From Lamellibrachia satsuma (lineage: Eukaryota; Annelida; Polychaeta; Sabellida; Siboglinidae), in assembly GCA_033239005.1 (NCBI GenBank), contig BSQZ01000103.1, positions 186,001 to 250,000 on the forward strand: 64,000 bases of DNA. The letters run 5' to 3'. The position numbers were made by a program, and so were the translations under genes. The notes beneath the pieces were generated by a model. That model ran no database searches, was not told the DNA's origin, and saw nothing but the letters and a program-made list of their open reading frames with translations. Positions within the stretch are counted from its first letter, which is position 1. Each line of letters opens with the position of its first letter. Shown here in pieces: positions 45,069-55,390 of this stretch.

Positions 45069-45209
45069 ATTGGCTTCAGTTTTACGACTTTCTCGGCCTA
45101 CGTGCACTGTCCCTGCTTGATCGAGTGCATACCGGTGGCGTTCGTGCGTGACGGCACGAGTAACGTGCGCTTTCACGTGTGTAAAGACGAGCAAGTGACT
45201 CGTGTATAA
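45069..45209 (+). CDS. candidate terminal exon, unknown gene
   Basis: After tatttacag, a phase-0 frame of 46 codons runs to TAA (45207-45209): IGFSFTTFSAYVHCPC, LIECIPVAFVRDG, TSNVRFHVCKDEQVTRV. Third positions are strongly G/C, unlike the surrounding AT-rich DNA, which suggests real or formerly real coding sequence. No family recognised. No convincing upstream exon or poly(A) signal was found; the candidate at 37523-37616 could join in phase, but this is speculative. Confidence 0.35.
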   Translation: MGFSFTTFSAYVHCPCLIECIPVAFVRDGTSNVRFHVCKDEQVTRV

Positions 45210-45564
45210 TAACAACTTTCTTCACAACTCACCTGTAGCTAGTCGGCTACCGAGTGAACGACTTCTACCAACGTTGGTCTACACAGGTAGATGTCGGACG
45301 TGCTAGGTAGATGTCCCGTCCCTTTGATGCATACGCCTATTCGGCTGCACAATTCAAACGTTTGGTGCCGGTGTCACCGTGGGAATCGCCGGCGAGCTTC
45401 GGCCGTGACTGGGCTGAACGGCCGCGCACGGCGGCATAGAGTTCCCGCCCACCTGTCGGCAATAACCAACGGTGATAAAATGTGACCCGGTCGGATGACG
45501 CAGTGTTTGACGACCCATTCACCAGTCTGATACAGTATTCAGCAAGGCAGTCGCTAATGTTTTT
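45210..45564. other. non-coding, GC-richer flank
   Basis: Possible 3' UTR of the candidate exon at 45069. No AATAAA found and no other feature seen. Confidence 0.3.
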
Positions 45565-45824
45565 TGGAAAAAAATACAAAGTGGGTAGATGACGGGTCAC
45601 CAGTGGATGTTGTCTACTTAGATTTTCAGAAAGCTTTCGATAAAGTGCCACATCAAAGATCGTTACTCAAACTAAAAGCCCATGGCATAGGTAATGATGT
45701 AATCAACTGCATAGAAAAGTGGCTTACACACAGAAGACAGAGAGTAATAGTAGATGGTGAGATTTAAATCTGGAAATCTGTTTTGAGTGGGATACCACAG
45801 GGATCAGTATTAGGCCCTATACTG

Positions 45825-45921
<97 letters not shown>

Positions 45922-46636
45922 GATTTGGAGAATGACATATCTAGCAAAGTACTCAAGTTTGCAGATGACACAAAAGTATTCAGAAAGGTTACTAATGATA
46001 CAAATAAACACAGTTTACAGGATGATCTAGAAAAATTAGTTAAATGGTCAGAAAAATGGCAAATGTTATTCAACTTTGGGAAGTGTAAATGTATACACAT
46101 AGAACATCGAAATATGGACGAGGGATATAAAATGGGGGACGCTGTACTAGGTAGAACCACACAAGAAACTTTAGTGCTGACATGAAAGTTTCAGAGCAAT
46201 GTGGGATTGCTGCTTCGAAAGGAAATCAAATTCTAGGGTTAATTAGGAGAACTATCATGTATAAGGAGAAACAGCCAATTGTACCCCTGTACAAAGCAAT
46301 AGTTAGATCACATTTGGAATATTGTATTCGTATCGTAAAAAGGACATAGACAAGCTAGAAAGAATACAACGAAGAGCAACTAAAATGATTCCAGAATTGA
46401 GAGACCTAATTACGAAAGTCGCTGTTATCACAATGTGGTTTGACAACACTAGAGACCACGAGACTACGACATGAGAAAGTACTCTTTCTCACAGAGGGTG
46501 ATAAATGAATGGAACAAACTGCGAAATTATTGTGTTAATGCTAGTAGTGTGAATATGTTTAAAAATAGAATTGACAGATATCTGATAAGGGCGGGCTACA
46601 CATAGATGAGAAAACTGTTGGACTCTCGATAAGCCA
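45565..46636 (+). mobile_element. LINE-A copy 5 with TA expansion
   Basis: Sense LINE-A from the fingers (VDVVYLDFQKAFDKVPHQR at 45606) through [15 protein letters not shown] (TA)n run at 45829-45918 replaces the LIYI codons, followed by FADDTKVF (near 45960) and the C-terminal region to the RAGYT end and the ctctcgataagccaa tail. Small deletions (about 46165 and 46330) break the frame. Confidence 0.87.
45829..45918. repeat. (TA)n inside LINE-A copy 5
   Basis: About 90 bp of TA dinucleotides located exactly between the PILFL- and NDL-encoding segments of the RT gene. Confidence 0.95.
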
Positions 46637-46800
46637 AGGGTTAATTAAGAGAACTATCACGTACAAGGAGAAACATATAATTGTACCCCTATACAAAGCA
46701 ATAGTTAGACCACATTTGGAATATTGTATTCAAGCATGGAGGCCTTATCGTAGAAAGAATACAACGAAGAGCAACTAAAATGATTCCAGAATTGAGAGAC
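46637..46800 (+). mobile_element. LINE-A copy 6: partial internal fragment
   Basis: Repeats the region from the GLIRRTI block through KAIVRPHLEYCIQAWRPYR to MIPELRD, directly after the tail of copy 5. It is either an independent fragment or a local duplication. Confidence 0.75.
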
Positions 46801-47414
46801 ACAGTGTGACACAGTGAGTAGAGGTAGCCACTCGCAACGACGGCCAGTCAGCTTGTGCAGACGTACTCCGTCGGTTCACACAGATGTAGGGTTCTGATCA
46901 CAGTTTATATTCCCTGTTACGTTTCAAACGAAAGAAGTGGCTAAACATCCGCAAGTTTTCATATATTCAGCTAGTTGCGTTGTCACACTTAAACTATCGT
47001 TAACATAGCTAGCAAATGGAAAATAATTGTGGTCTTACCTTTGTGTGAAAACATAATTTAGCATACATTCAGTCTTTGTTCTACCAAATTTGAAGGAAAC
47101 AGACTGAAAAAAGGAAGAAGAATGAAAAGAACAGGACCGGGAATATGTCATTCAATTACGGAATCCGATACGTTATATGTCCACACATTAAACAAACTCA
47201 TCCCCTCGTCTAACTCTCTAAAATACTATTGAAAGAAATGGCTCTTCAAAGGCAAGGAAGGTAGATGAACTAGAGGGCATGAAGCTGTATTAGTCAAAGA
47301 TTGCGCACGTTACATATATAAAAAATACACTTTGCAAATTAATAGAATAAATTACACGTTGAATGTGCACATGTTTAAAAAAAACCCGCAAATCTGTCAT
47401 TATGTTGCCATACC
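46801..47414. other. non-coding, no gene seen
   Basis: No exon or element recognised. Confidence 0.35.
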
Positions 47415-48190
47415 CTGGAAAACATGCCTACATACAGGACATGGGAACTTGTGTAAACTATAAAATGGGAGATACTGTTTTGGATACTACTGAAAAAGAA
47501 AAGGACTTAGGAGTTACAATAAGCGCTGGTATGAAAGTTTCAGAGCAGTGTGGTATTGCAGCTTCAAAGGGTAATAAAATTCTTGGATTGATTAGAAGAA
47601 ACATAACATACAAGGGAAAAAAGTTAATTATGCCTCTTTATAAAGCAATAGTTAGACCTCATTTAGAATACTGTATACAAGCGTGGAGACCATATCGTAA
47701 GAAGGATATAGATACGCTTGAACGCATACAAAGGAGAACAACTAAAATGATTCCAGAACTGAGAGACCTTAGTTATGAAGACGCCTGAAAGAATGTGGTT
47801 TAACAACTCTAGAGACAAAGAGGTTAAGAGGAGATCAGATTGAAGTTTTTAAGATATTGAATGGATATGAAAATATTGATAGAAATATGTTTTTCTCACT
47901 CAAGAAGGATAGCAGAACTAGAGGACATGAGGTAAAATTAGTAAAGGATCAATGTAGATTAGACATTAGGAAGCACTCTTTCTCACAGAGGACAATAAAT
48001 GAATGGAACAAATTGTCTACAGATTGTGTAACTGCTAGTAGCGTGAATATGTTTAAAAACAAGGTTGACACATATCTTAGGAGGGCGGGTTATAAGTAGA
48101 TGAACATTGTTGGACTCTCGACAAGCCAATGGTTTCCTTGTCCACTTGCCATCTGGGCCTGTGGCGTGGATGGCAAACCTTGTTAAACCC
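47415..48190 (+). mobile_element. LINE-A copy 7: 3' half
   Basis: Sense copy nearly identical to 4610-5382, starting within the CLHTGHG region and running through HLEYCIQAW to the RRAGYK end and the 3' tail (ctctcgacaagccaatggtt, ending cttgttaaaccc). One frameshift lies near 47783. It is much closer to copy 1 than to copies 3, 5 and 8, so it is the same subfamily. Confidence 0.9.
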
Positions 48191-48619
48191 TTGCGGGAGA
48201 ACAGATGAACAACCCTTGAGGGAGAACTGTGAACACCGTCGAGTTCTTGCTACGAGATCAATCAAGTTCTGCGAAAACCGTCGAGTTCTAGCACAGACGA
48301 ATCAGAGTATAGCCTCACACGCAGCAACATGTGCAACAGCGGAAGGGTAATTACATAGGTACAATGATAAAATGTGGGACCCCCCAAGCTGACGTTTTTC
48401 TTTCTTATGGGAGGTCCACCGTGCCTTGTGGGAGAACAGATGAACAACCCTTGCGTGTAATTTCGTCGATGTAATTTAGCATGTCGTGAAGAGGGCACGT
48501 CACCTGTTCTGCTCTCCATACTTCAGTTAAGAAATGAAGTGACACTAGAGCTCCTGCCAGTGTAGTTAGAAATCAACTTTATCCATTCTGTACGGTTCTT
48601 GTGCATGTGTTACATCTTT

Positions 48620-48960
48620 GAGGCTGGGGTTCTTTCTCTCCAGGTGGCCGCTGGTGTTGTTGATCCATCGTAACCTGCCTTCCTCTCTGTCTCTTTCCCT
48701 CCAGGTGGCCGTTGGTGTTGTTGATCCATCGTAACCTGGGCCTTCCTCTCGGTCTCTTTCCCTCCAGGTGGCCGTTGGTGTTGTTGATCCATCGTAACCT
48801 GGGCCTTCCTCTCGGTCTCTTTCCCTCCAGGTGGCCGCTGGTGTTGTTGATCCATCGTAACCTGGGCCTTCCTCTCGGTCTCTTTCCCTCCAGGTGGCCG
48901 TTGGTGTTATTGACCCATCGTAACCTGGGCCTTCCTCTCGGTCTCTTTCCCGTTATCTTT
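48620..48960 (-). repeat. 63-bp minisatellite encoding a GRPRLRW motif
   Basis: Five to six units of 63 bp (21 codons). The minus strand reads GKRPRGRPRLRWINNTNGHLE once per unit with few changes. R-G-R-P-x-x-R-W occurs near the C-terminus of many LINE ORFs, so the array probably grew from a LINE fragment. Not considered a gene. Confidence 0.85.
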
Positions 48961-49590
48961 ATGCTTAGGGCCACTTTTATAGCAGAATCATCGTCTCTTC
49001 ACATCACATGACCATAACATCTCAATTGGTTAATATTGATCACTTCTACAATTGGGGTGATCTTGCTCTCCCGGTAGAGATATATCATTGCATCATTCGT
49101 ATGGCTGTCATGTTATATATGTCTTGAGATCATCCCTCGGTGCACTAGACATTTCGAGATCATCGCATGGAGCATTGATAAGGTTCAGGATATTGTAAAC
49201 ATAAACGTCTTATCTTTGTATTATATAATCTTAAAATAGAAAGTCCAGCTCGTAGACAAACGCCGCATCTCTTATCTCGATTTACTCTACATATGGTGTA
49301 CCTGTGCTTTTAACCCTACTGCTTGTAACCCTACTGCTTGTAACCCTACTGGGGGTATTGCACCTCGTAATAAAAACAATAATTTGATGACAAGTGGTCT
49401 CGACCATGTGGATTAACTTCAATTCCCGATGTTCTACACGATCCAAAGTGAACCCGAACAATAATTTAAAATCATAATTTCATCACAATATAAAAAATAT
49501 GTTTTAGTGGTAGGTGGCAATTTCTGGCTAGGTAGATAAAAAACAGCAATTTTGCCCACATCACTTGTCATTAACCAGGGAAACACTGTT
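48961..49590. other. non-coding, no gene seen
   Basis: Contains a small triplication of gcttgtaaccctact (about 49305-49350). No gene recognised. Confidence 0.4.
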
Positions 49591-49705
49591 TCAGTCATTA
49601 TGTGAAATGACTGCACCTCTTTTCCAGTCATTTCACATGATGACTTAAATGTTAAGTCATTTCGCGTAATGCCTAAACGTGTCAGTCATTACGCGAAATG
49701 ACTGA
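49591..49705. repeat. cluster of alternating inverted repeats
   Basis: Four related words alternate in orientation: cagtcattatgtgaaatgac (49592), cagtcatttcacatgatgac (49625), aagtcatttcgcgtaatgcc (49654) and cagtcattacgcgaaatgac (49683). Neighbours can pair as stems, suggesting MITE ends or a cruciform. Confidence 0.75.
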
Positions 49706-49767
49706 TTATGCAGATTGACTGTACCATATATACATATGTATATATGTATGCATGTATGCACTACACA

Positions 49768-49871
<104 letters not shown>

Positions 49872-49949
49872 ACTGCATACATGCATACATACATATATTT
49901 TATATATATATATATATATATAATCGTCAGCTGTATATATCATGTAAAC

Positions 49950-50518
49950 GTCGATCACGACCTGGTGTGGAACAGACTCGGAGAATTGGCATCTAATCCT
50001 CATTATGCGACATCTGAATACCGCGAGATCTATACCTGCATGGTGCAAGACGTGTGGTCGAGGACAGAACAATGTCAGACCGGAATGGTTTGTCATTAGC
50101 AAAGACGCCAAATGGGGCTGTACATTATCCCCATATATCTCCAACTTTGCCAAGACCATAAAGAACAAAATTAGGCTTAATGCCAGGTGTCGGGGTTGAT
50201 GGAATATTGAATATGCATGCATCAACAATCTGATATGCTGACGACAATTAAGTTGACTGCAGAGAGCAAAGACCAAACCATTACTCAGTGCAAAAGCGGA
50301 AAGGCTGGCCCACTTTTAAAAATGAAAAAGACCAAAATCTTGGCCAACGAGATGGCAGAAGAGTTCAAACTGGGAGATGATGAGTTAGTGGAGGTAACTG
50401 TGGATGGCGTCATCTTATTTGGCTCGAAAATGTATAGTTCAGTTAACTGAGATGGAGAAATCCGAAGAAAATAGAACCTTGGCAGGACAGCAATGACGAA
50501 TTTAGAAGATATCGGGAA
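49950..50518 (+). mobile_element. decayed RTE/BovB-like LINE fragment, RT domain
   Basis: Fragments in shifting frames match the RTE-type RT. There is a WSRTEQCQTGMV-like region near 50050-50090, an LSPYISNF-like block near 50140, an AD-D-TIKLTAESKD region near 50240, then KAGPLLKMKKTKILANEMAE and VDGVILFGSKMYSS (50300-50450), and a final TAMTNLEDIGKDVTDLTR-like end. Many frameshifts. It abuts the tail of LINE-A copy 8. Confidence 0.65.
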
Positions 50519-50521
50519 GGA

Positions 50522-52090
50522 TGTAACAGATTTAACAAGATTGCCATCCCAAACAACAAGTTCCATATGGCAAGTGAACAAGGAAGCCATTGGCTTATCC
50601 AGAGTCCAACAGTCGTATCATCTATGTATAGCCCGCCCTTATCAGACATCTGTCAATTCTATTTTTTAACAAATTCACACTACTAGCATTAACACAATCA
50701 GTTGGCAGTTTGTTCCATTCAGTTATCACCCTCTGTGAGAAAGAGTACTTTCTCGTATCCAACCTACACTGCTCCTTACCTAATGCTGCTTTGTGTCCTC
50801 TGGTTCTACTGCCTTCTTTAAGTTTGAAGAACATATTCCTATCAACATCCTCATAACCGTTCACTATTTTAAACACTTCTATTTAGTCTCCTCGTAGTCT
50901 CCTGGTCTCTAGTGTTGTCAAACCACATTGTAATAAGTGGCTTTCATAACTAACGTCTCTCAATTCTGGAATCATTTTTGTTGCTCTTCGTTGTATTCTT
51001 TCTGGCTTGTCTATGTCCTTCTTACGGTACGGCCTCCATGCTTGTATACAATATTCCAAATGCATTGCTTTTTACAGGCGTACAATTAGCTGTTTCTCCT
51101 TATATGTGATAGTTCTCCTAATCAGCCCAAGAATTTGATTTCCTTTCGAATCAGCAATCCCACATTGCTCGGAAACTTTCATGTCAGCACTAAATGTTAC
51201 TCCTAAGTCCTTTTCTTGTGTCGTTCTACCTAGTACAACATACCCCATTATATATTCTTCGTCCATGTTTCCACGTCCTATGTGTATGCATTTACACTTC
51301 CCAAAATTTAATAACATTTGCCATTTGTTTTACCATTTAACTAATGTATCTAGATCATCCTGAAAACTTTGTTTATCTGTATCATTAGTAACCTTTCTGG
51401 ATACTTTTGTGTCATCTGCAAATTTCAGTACTTTGCTACATATGTCATCCTCCAAATCATTTATATAATCAGTATAGGGCCTAATACCTGTGGTAACCCA
51501 CTCAAAATATATTTCCAGTTTGAAATCTCACCATCTACTATTGCTCTCTGTCTTCTGTGTGTAAGCCACTTTTCTATCCAGCTGATTATATAATTACCTA
51601 TGCCATGGGCTTTTAGTTTAAGTAACAGTCTTTGATGTGATACTTTATCCAAAGCTTTCTGAAAATCTAATTTGACAACATCCACTGGTGACCCGCCATC
51701 TACCCACTTTGTAATTTCTTCCAATAAACATAAGAGATTGGTTAGACATGACCTTGCTTTAAGGAACCCATGTTGAGATGTATTTATTAATTTATGTTTT
51801 ATAACTGATGTTAAACTCACTGGTCTGTAATTTTCTGGCTTAATCCTTGATCCCTTCTTAAGTAGCGGCGTAATGTTTGCTTCTTTCCATTCTAAAGGAA
51901 CTATACTTTCTTCTAGTGACAAGTTGCACACTTTTTGTAAGTGGTGTACTAATTTGCTCAACAATTTCCTTAAGCAGTTTTGGTGGTATCCCATCAACTC
52001 CAGGTGATTTATTATCTTTCATATTCTTAATTTTCTTTCCTATCATTTCAAGAGTTACAAATAACTGCCCTAAATGTTCTGATTTATCGC
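50522..52090 (-). mobile_element. LINE-A copy 8, inserted at the gypsy 3' end
   Basis: Antisense LINE-A, the longest 5' extent here. Tail at the left (taacaagattgccatccca), RAGYT end, HLEYCIQAW, the KGNQILGLIRRTI region, a decayed FADD region (51415), KAHGIG, HGFLKARSCLTNLLCLLEEI, and upstream the RT finger block NYRPVSLTSVI and KDNKSPGVDGIP. It ends at about 52090, exactly where the retrotransposon integrase sequence resumes, so it interrupts or truncates that element. Confidence 0.88.
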
Positions 52091-55000
52091 CCTCAAATTC
52101 GACTGGTCATGATGCCGTTTCATTGCGTCTTGACGTTCCTCCAGTCGTTCTCTTTGTTCAAACAGTCCTGCATCAGTGTGACTTGGAAGTAGCGTTACCA
52201 GTGGTCTTCCCAGAAGCATTTCACCTGGAGAAGGTAAGTTCGTGTCGACAGGTTTCGCTCTTAAATTAAGCAACGCAAGCTGGATGTCATTGCCGTTTCG
52301 CAAGGCTTTCTTCACAATCGGTTTCGCGTGTCTTACACTCCGTTCGATGAATCCGTTGCTCCGCGCATAGTGAGGAGAACTCGTCACGTGATTTATTCCC
52401 CATGATTCAACGAACTCCTTGAACGGCTGTCCAGTGTACTGTGGACCGTTGTCTGTCATGATCTCGTCAGGACGACCAAACAATGCACAGTATTTCTTCA
52501 GACGATCTGTGACAGCCTGGCTCGTCACAGGAGTGCGAATTTCATCGACCAGTGGATACTTGCTGAATCTGTCCGTGATTAACAGATACTGTCTGTTATC
52601 GATTTCAAACATGTCTGATGCGATAAACTGCCACGATCGTGATGGTAGTTCGTGTGGTATCAATGGTTCGCGTCTGTTCGCGTCTTGGTGTTCCTGGCAA
52701 GTCTCGCACGATTTACAGATACGTTCAACATCTTTATTAATGTTCAGCCAGTATACACAGTCACGAGCAAGACGTCGCGTTTTCTCAACGCCTTGATGTC
52801 CGTTATGCAACTGTTCAAGAATGTCTCGTTGCATACTCGCTGGTACAACAATCTGCCGTCTCTTGAACAGTACACCATCCTCTATGGCTAGTTCATCCCT
52901 GAAAGACCAATATGGCCTCAGATCAGTTGGTAATTCCTTGATGTGTTCCGGCCATCCGTGATGTACGACTTCCTTGAGTCGGTTCAACACTGGGCATCGT
53001 GTTGTCTCCTCTCGCAGTAGGATCTGTTTCGCTACAGGAAAGTTGATGAGGCCGATTAGAACATGGCTTGTGTCTTCTGCTTCGAGTTCCAGTCCATCGA
53101 CTCGTTCGTCTAGCTCAATGTCTCTATTATGTTCTGGGTTTGGTAGTCTGCTTAGAGCGTCGGCGAGAGTCATCTGCTCTCCGGGTCGGTACACGATATC
53201 GAAGTTGTATCCCTGGATCTTCAATAACATTCGTTGCAACCTCGGTGGAGCTGCATGCAATGGTTTTGCACAAATCGTTACCAGTGGCTTATGATCTGTG
53301 ATCACGGTGAAGGATCTACCATACAGGTATGTGTGGTATCGCTGAATTCCATGTACCACTGCGAGCAGTTCTCGTTCGATATTGCTGTATCTCGACTGAC
53401 ATTCTGTCAGCGTCTTCGAACCAAACGCGACTGGTCTCTCATCTTGGATCAGTGCCACTCCTAACCCTTTCTTGGAAGCATCGACTTCAAGCCTTAGTGG
53501 CCTTGTTGTATTGTGGTATTTCAGGCAGGCATTCTCCAATACAGCTTCTTTCAGCTCGTCTACCTGCTTCTGGTAGGCACTGTCCCACGTCCAGGTTGTG
53601 TCCTTCTTGAGAAGACCACGAAACATATGCGATTTCTCAGCAAAGCGTGGAATGTACTGAGACAAGTATGTCACCATGCCGAGGAATCTCTGTAGGTCTT
53701 CCTTACAGTGTGGTGCTGGCATGTTCTGGATGTCTGGACTTGAGCACCAGTCAGTGTGCTCGTCGACCTTGCGTATCAACTTTTGTGACACCATGTTGTC
53801 AATTTCTTGCTTCAGTTTGTCTTTGATATGGACGCTGCACTTTCGTGGTGCATCAATGAACGCTTCAGCGTCATCTTTGAGATGCAACCTCGCAGTTCCT
53901 TTGAAGTTTCCGATCTTGTCAAACTGCTGTGGATACAACGACACCAGATCCTTGATGTCATGTATTTGGGCTGGCATCACGTTGGGTTTGCCACAGTCGC
54001 TTGTGTTGTCATGGATGTTGTCAACATTGATCGTTACGAGATGTAGTCTTTCACATGTTGGTAGTCCAACGATGGCAGGTCCATCTACGTCGACAACGTA
54101 GAATGTAGCTTGGTCCCATCCAGAGTTCTTGTGTTGGCACGGTATTTGGATTGTTCCGAAACACGGTATTTTCTGCCTATTGTACGCTTTCAATTTGACA
54201 TTACCCAAGGTTGTCAACAGTTCGTTAGTGCTTGCATGTTTTCCATACATTTGTCTGAATGTGCGTAGAGGCAGAGTGTTTCCCATCGCTCCTGTGTCGA
54301 TTTTTACTCTCAGGGTGTAGTTGTCGTGAGGTAAGTTAGGAGGCTGTTCTTGTAGTACAGTGTACGCTTCTTCTCGTGGATGTCTTTGCTTGGGAGTGTG
54401 TACACAGTTCTCACTTACAATTACCTCACTGAATTCCCGTTGATATTCGTCATCAGGTTCGTAGTCGCCGTTGATTTCGTCTATTTTTTCAGACTTGTAG
54501 CGACGACCCCGGTATCGACTGCCTCTGTTGTGTGTAGATTTGCGATGCTGTCGCTGTGGCTCGTCGTGTTTTCGGACCGGGTTTTTCGTCTTGCAGCATT
54601 TTGCCCAGTGTCCCCGTGCTCCACATGTGTGACATTCGTCTTTATAAGCTGGACACTGTCGTGGTATATGTCGTGTGCCACAACGTTTGCACTGCTGGTT
54701 TGTCGCAGGAGCTATGCCATGAACCTCTGTGATTCCATTAGCCATCTGTTTTAGCTTCATATTTCCTGCTGAAAGAGCTTCATATTTCCTCCCTTCTTTC
54801 AATATTTCGGCGATGCTGTAGCCCTTCGGTCTGCTGAGCAGATCCCTACAGAATTCTTCGTGTGGCGTGCTGCTTATGATTAACTCCAGCAATCGCTCAC
54901 TAAGCTCCGTGTCGTTAAAATCGCATTTCAGGCCTAGTGTCCTTGCTCTGATGACAAATTGATCTAGAGATTCATCTGGTCTTTGCTTATAACGCATAAA

Positions 55001-55279
55001 GTGCAATCGGTTTATTCTGAAGTTAATGTTAACTTTGAGCTGGTTTTCGAAGAACTGCCAAAGTTCGTCTGGTTTACGCTTCTTTTCGTCCGTCACGCCA
55101 CTCACGTTTAACCTACGTAGTCCTTCGTCTCCAATGCCTCTGCAAATTTTGCGTGCCTTTGCTTCATTACTGTCGATATTCTCATCTTCGAAGAACAAAA
55201 TCATTTTTTGTTTAAACAGTGATATCGCATCCCCTACATCATCGTATGACCAGTCCATTATCGGGTATCGGGAAGACAT
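52070..55279 (-). CDS. gag-pol polyprotein of a Ty3/gypsy-type LTR retrotransposon, RT core deleted
   Basis: One minus-strand ORF of 1069 codons. Gag-like region to about 190; two zinc knuckles (CKRCGTRHIPRQC at 197-209; CHTCGARGHWAKC at 216-228); Arg-rich basic stretch; aspartic protease with KIDTGA (D328); the beginning of RT (to about 514); then directly the RT connection (QRFLGMVTYLSQYIPRFAEK); RNase H (LRLEVDASKKGLG, D600; TDHKPL, D662); integrase zinc finger (H825, H828, C855, C858) and catalytic D889, D943, E979 with DD35E spacing. The whole RT palm with the catalytic aspartates is absent although the frame is intact, so this copy could not reverse-transcribe on its own. The last eight residues come from the abutting LINE-A copy. 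There is no env. LTRs were not resolved. Gag and pol are fused in one frame. Confidence 0.9.
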   Translation of the reverse strand: MSSRYPIMDWSYDDVGDAISLFKQKMILFFEDENIDSNEAKARKICRGIGDEGLRRLNVSGVTDEKKRKPDELWQFFENQLKVNINFRINRLHFMRYKQRPDESLDQFVIRARTLGLKCDFNDTELSERLLELIISSTPHEEFCRDLLSRPKGYSIAEILKEGRKYEALSAGNMKLKQMANGITEVHGIAPATNQQCKRCGTRHIPRQCPAYKDECHTCGARGHWAKCCKTKNPVRKHDEPQRQHRKSTHNRGSRYRGRRYKSEKIDEINGDYEPDDEYQREFSEVIVSENCVHTPKQRHPREEAYTVLQEQPPNLPHDNYTLRVKIDTGAMGNTLPLRTFRQMYGKHASTNELLTTLGNVKLKAYNRQKIPCFGTIQIPCQHKNSGWDQATFYVVDVDGPAIVGLPTCERLHLVTINVDNIHDNTSDCGKPNVMPAQIHDIKDLVSLYPQQFDKIGNFKGTARLHLKDDAEAFIDAPRKCSVHIKDKLKQEIDNMVSQKLIRKVDEHTDWCSSPDIQNMPAPHCKEDLQRFLGMVTYLSQYIPRFAEKSHMFRGLLKKDTTWTWDSAYQKQVDELKEAVLENACLKYHNTTRPLRLEVDASKKGLGVALIQDERPVAFGSKTLTECQSRYSNIERELLAVVHGIQRYHTYLYGRSFTVITDHKPLVTICAKPLHAAPPRLQRMLLKIQGYNFDIVYRPGEQMTLADALSRLPNPEHNRDIELDERVDGLELEAEDTSHVLIGLINFPVAKQILLREETTRCPVLNRLKEVVHHGWPEHIKELPTDLRPYWSFRDELAIEDGVLFKRRQIVVPASMQRDILEQLHNGHQGVEKTRRLARDCVYWLNINKDVERICKSCETCQEHQDANRREPLIPHELPSRSWQFIASDMFEIDNRQYLLITDRFSKYPLVDEIRTPVTSQAVTDRLKKYCALFGRPDEIMTDNGPQYTGQPFKEFVESWGINHVTSSPHYARSNGFIERSVRHAKPIVKKALRNGNDIQLALLNLRAKPVDTNLPSPGEMLLGRPLVTLLPSHTDAGLFEQRERLEERQDAMKRHHDQSNLRAINQNI

Positions 55280-55285
55280 CTAGGC

Positions 55286-55390
55286 AAAAAATTTCGCCCC
55301 GCTCTTCGTCTCTGGGGCGAAAAGCCTGACGTGCATTTGCTAAAGCGCCATTTTGGCAGTTCCGTAGCCATTTGGCTACGGAACTAATAA
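55286..55390 (-). promoter_or_regulatory. retrotransposon leader with two stem-loops
   Basis: Just upstream of the gag start: tttcgcccc (55292-55300) pairs with ggggcgaaa (55314-55322), and agttccgtagcc (55358-55369) pairs perfectly with ggctacggaact (55374-55385) around a four-base loop. Leader hairpins are common in LTR retrotransposon RNA; their role here is inferred. Confidence 0.5.

Noticed and set aside
45337..45651. 104-codon minus-strand ORF in GC-rich DNA
   Set aside because: It runs into antisense LINE-A sequence and shows no family motif.
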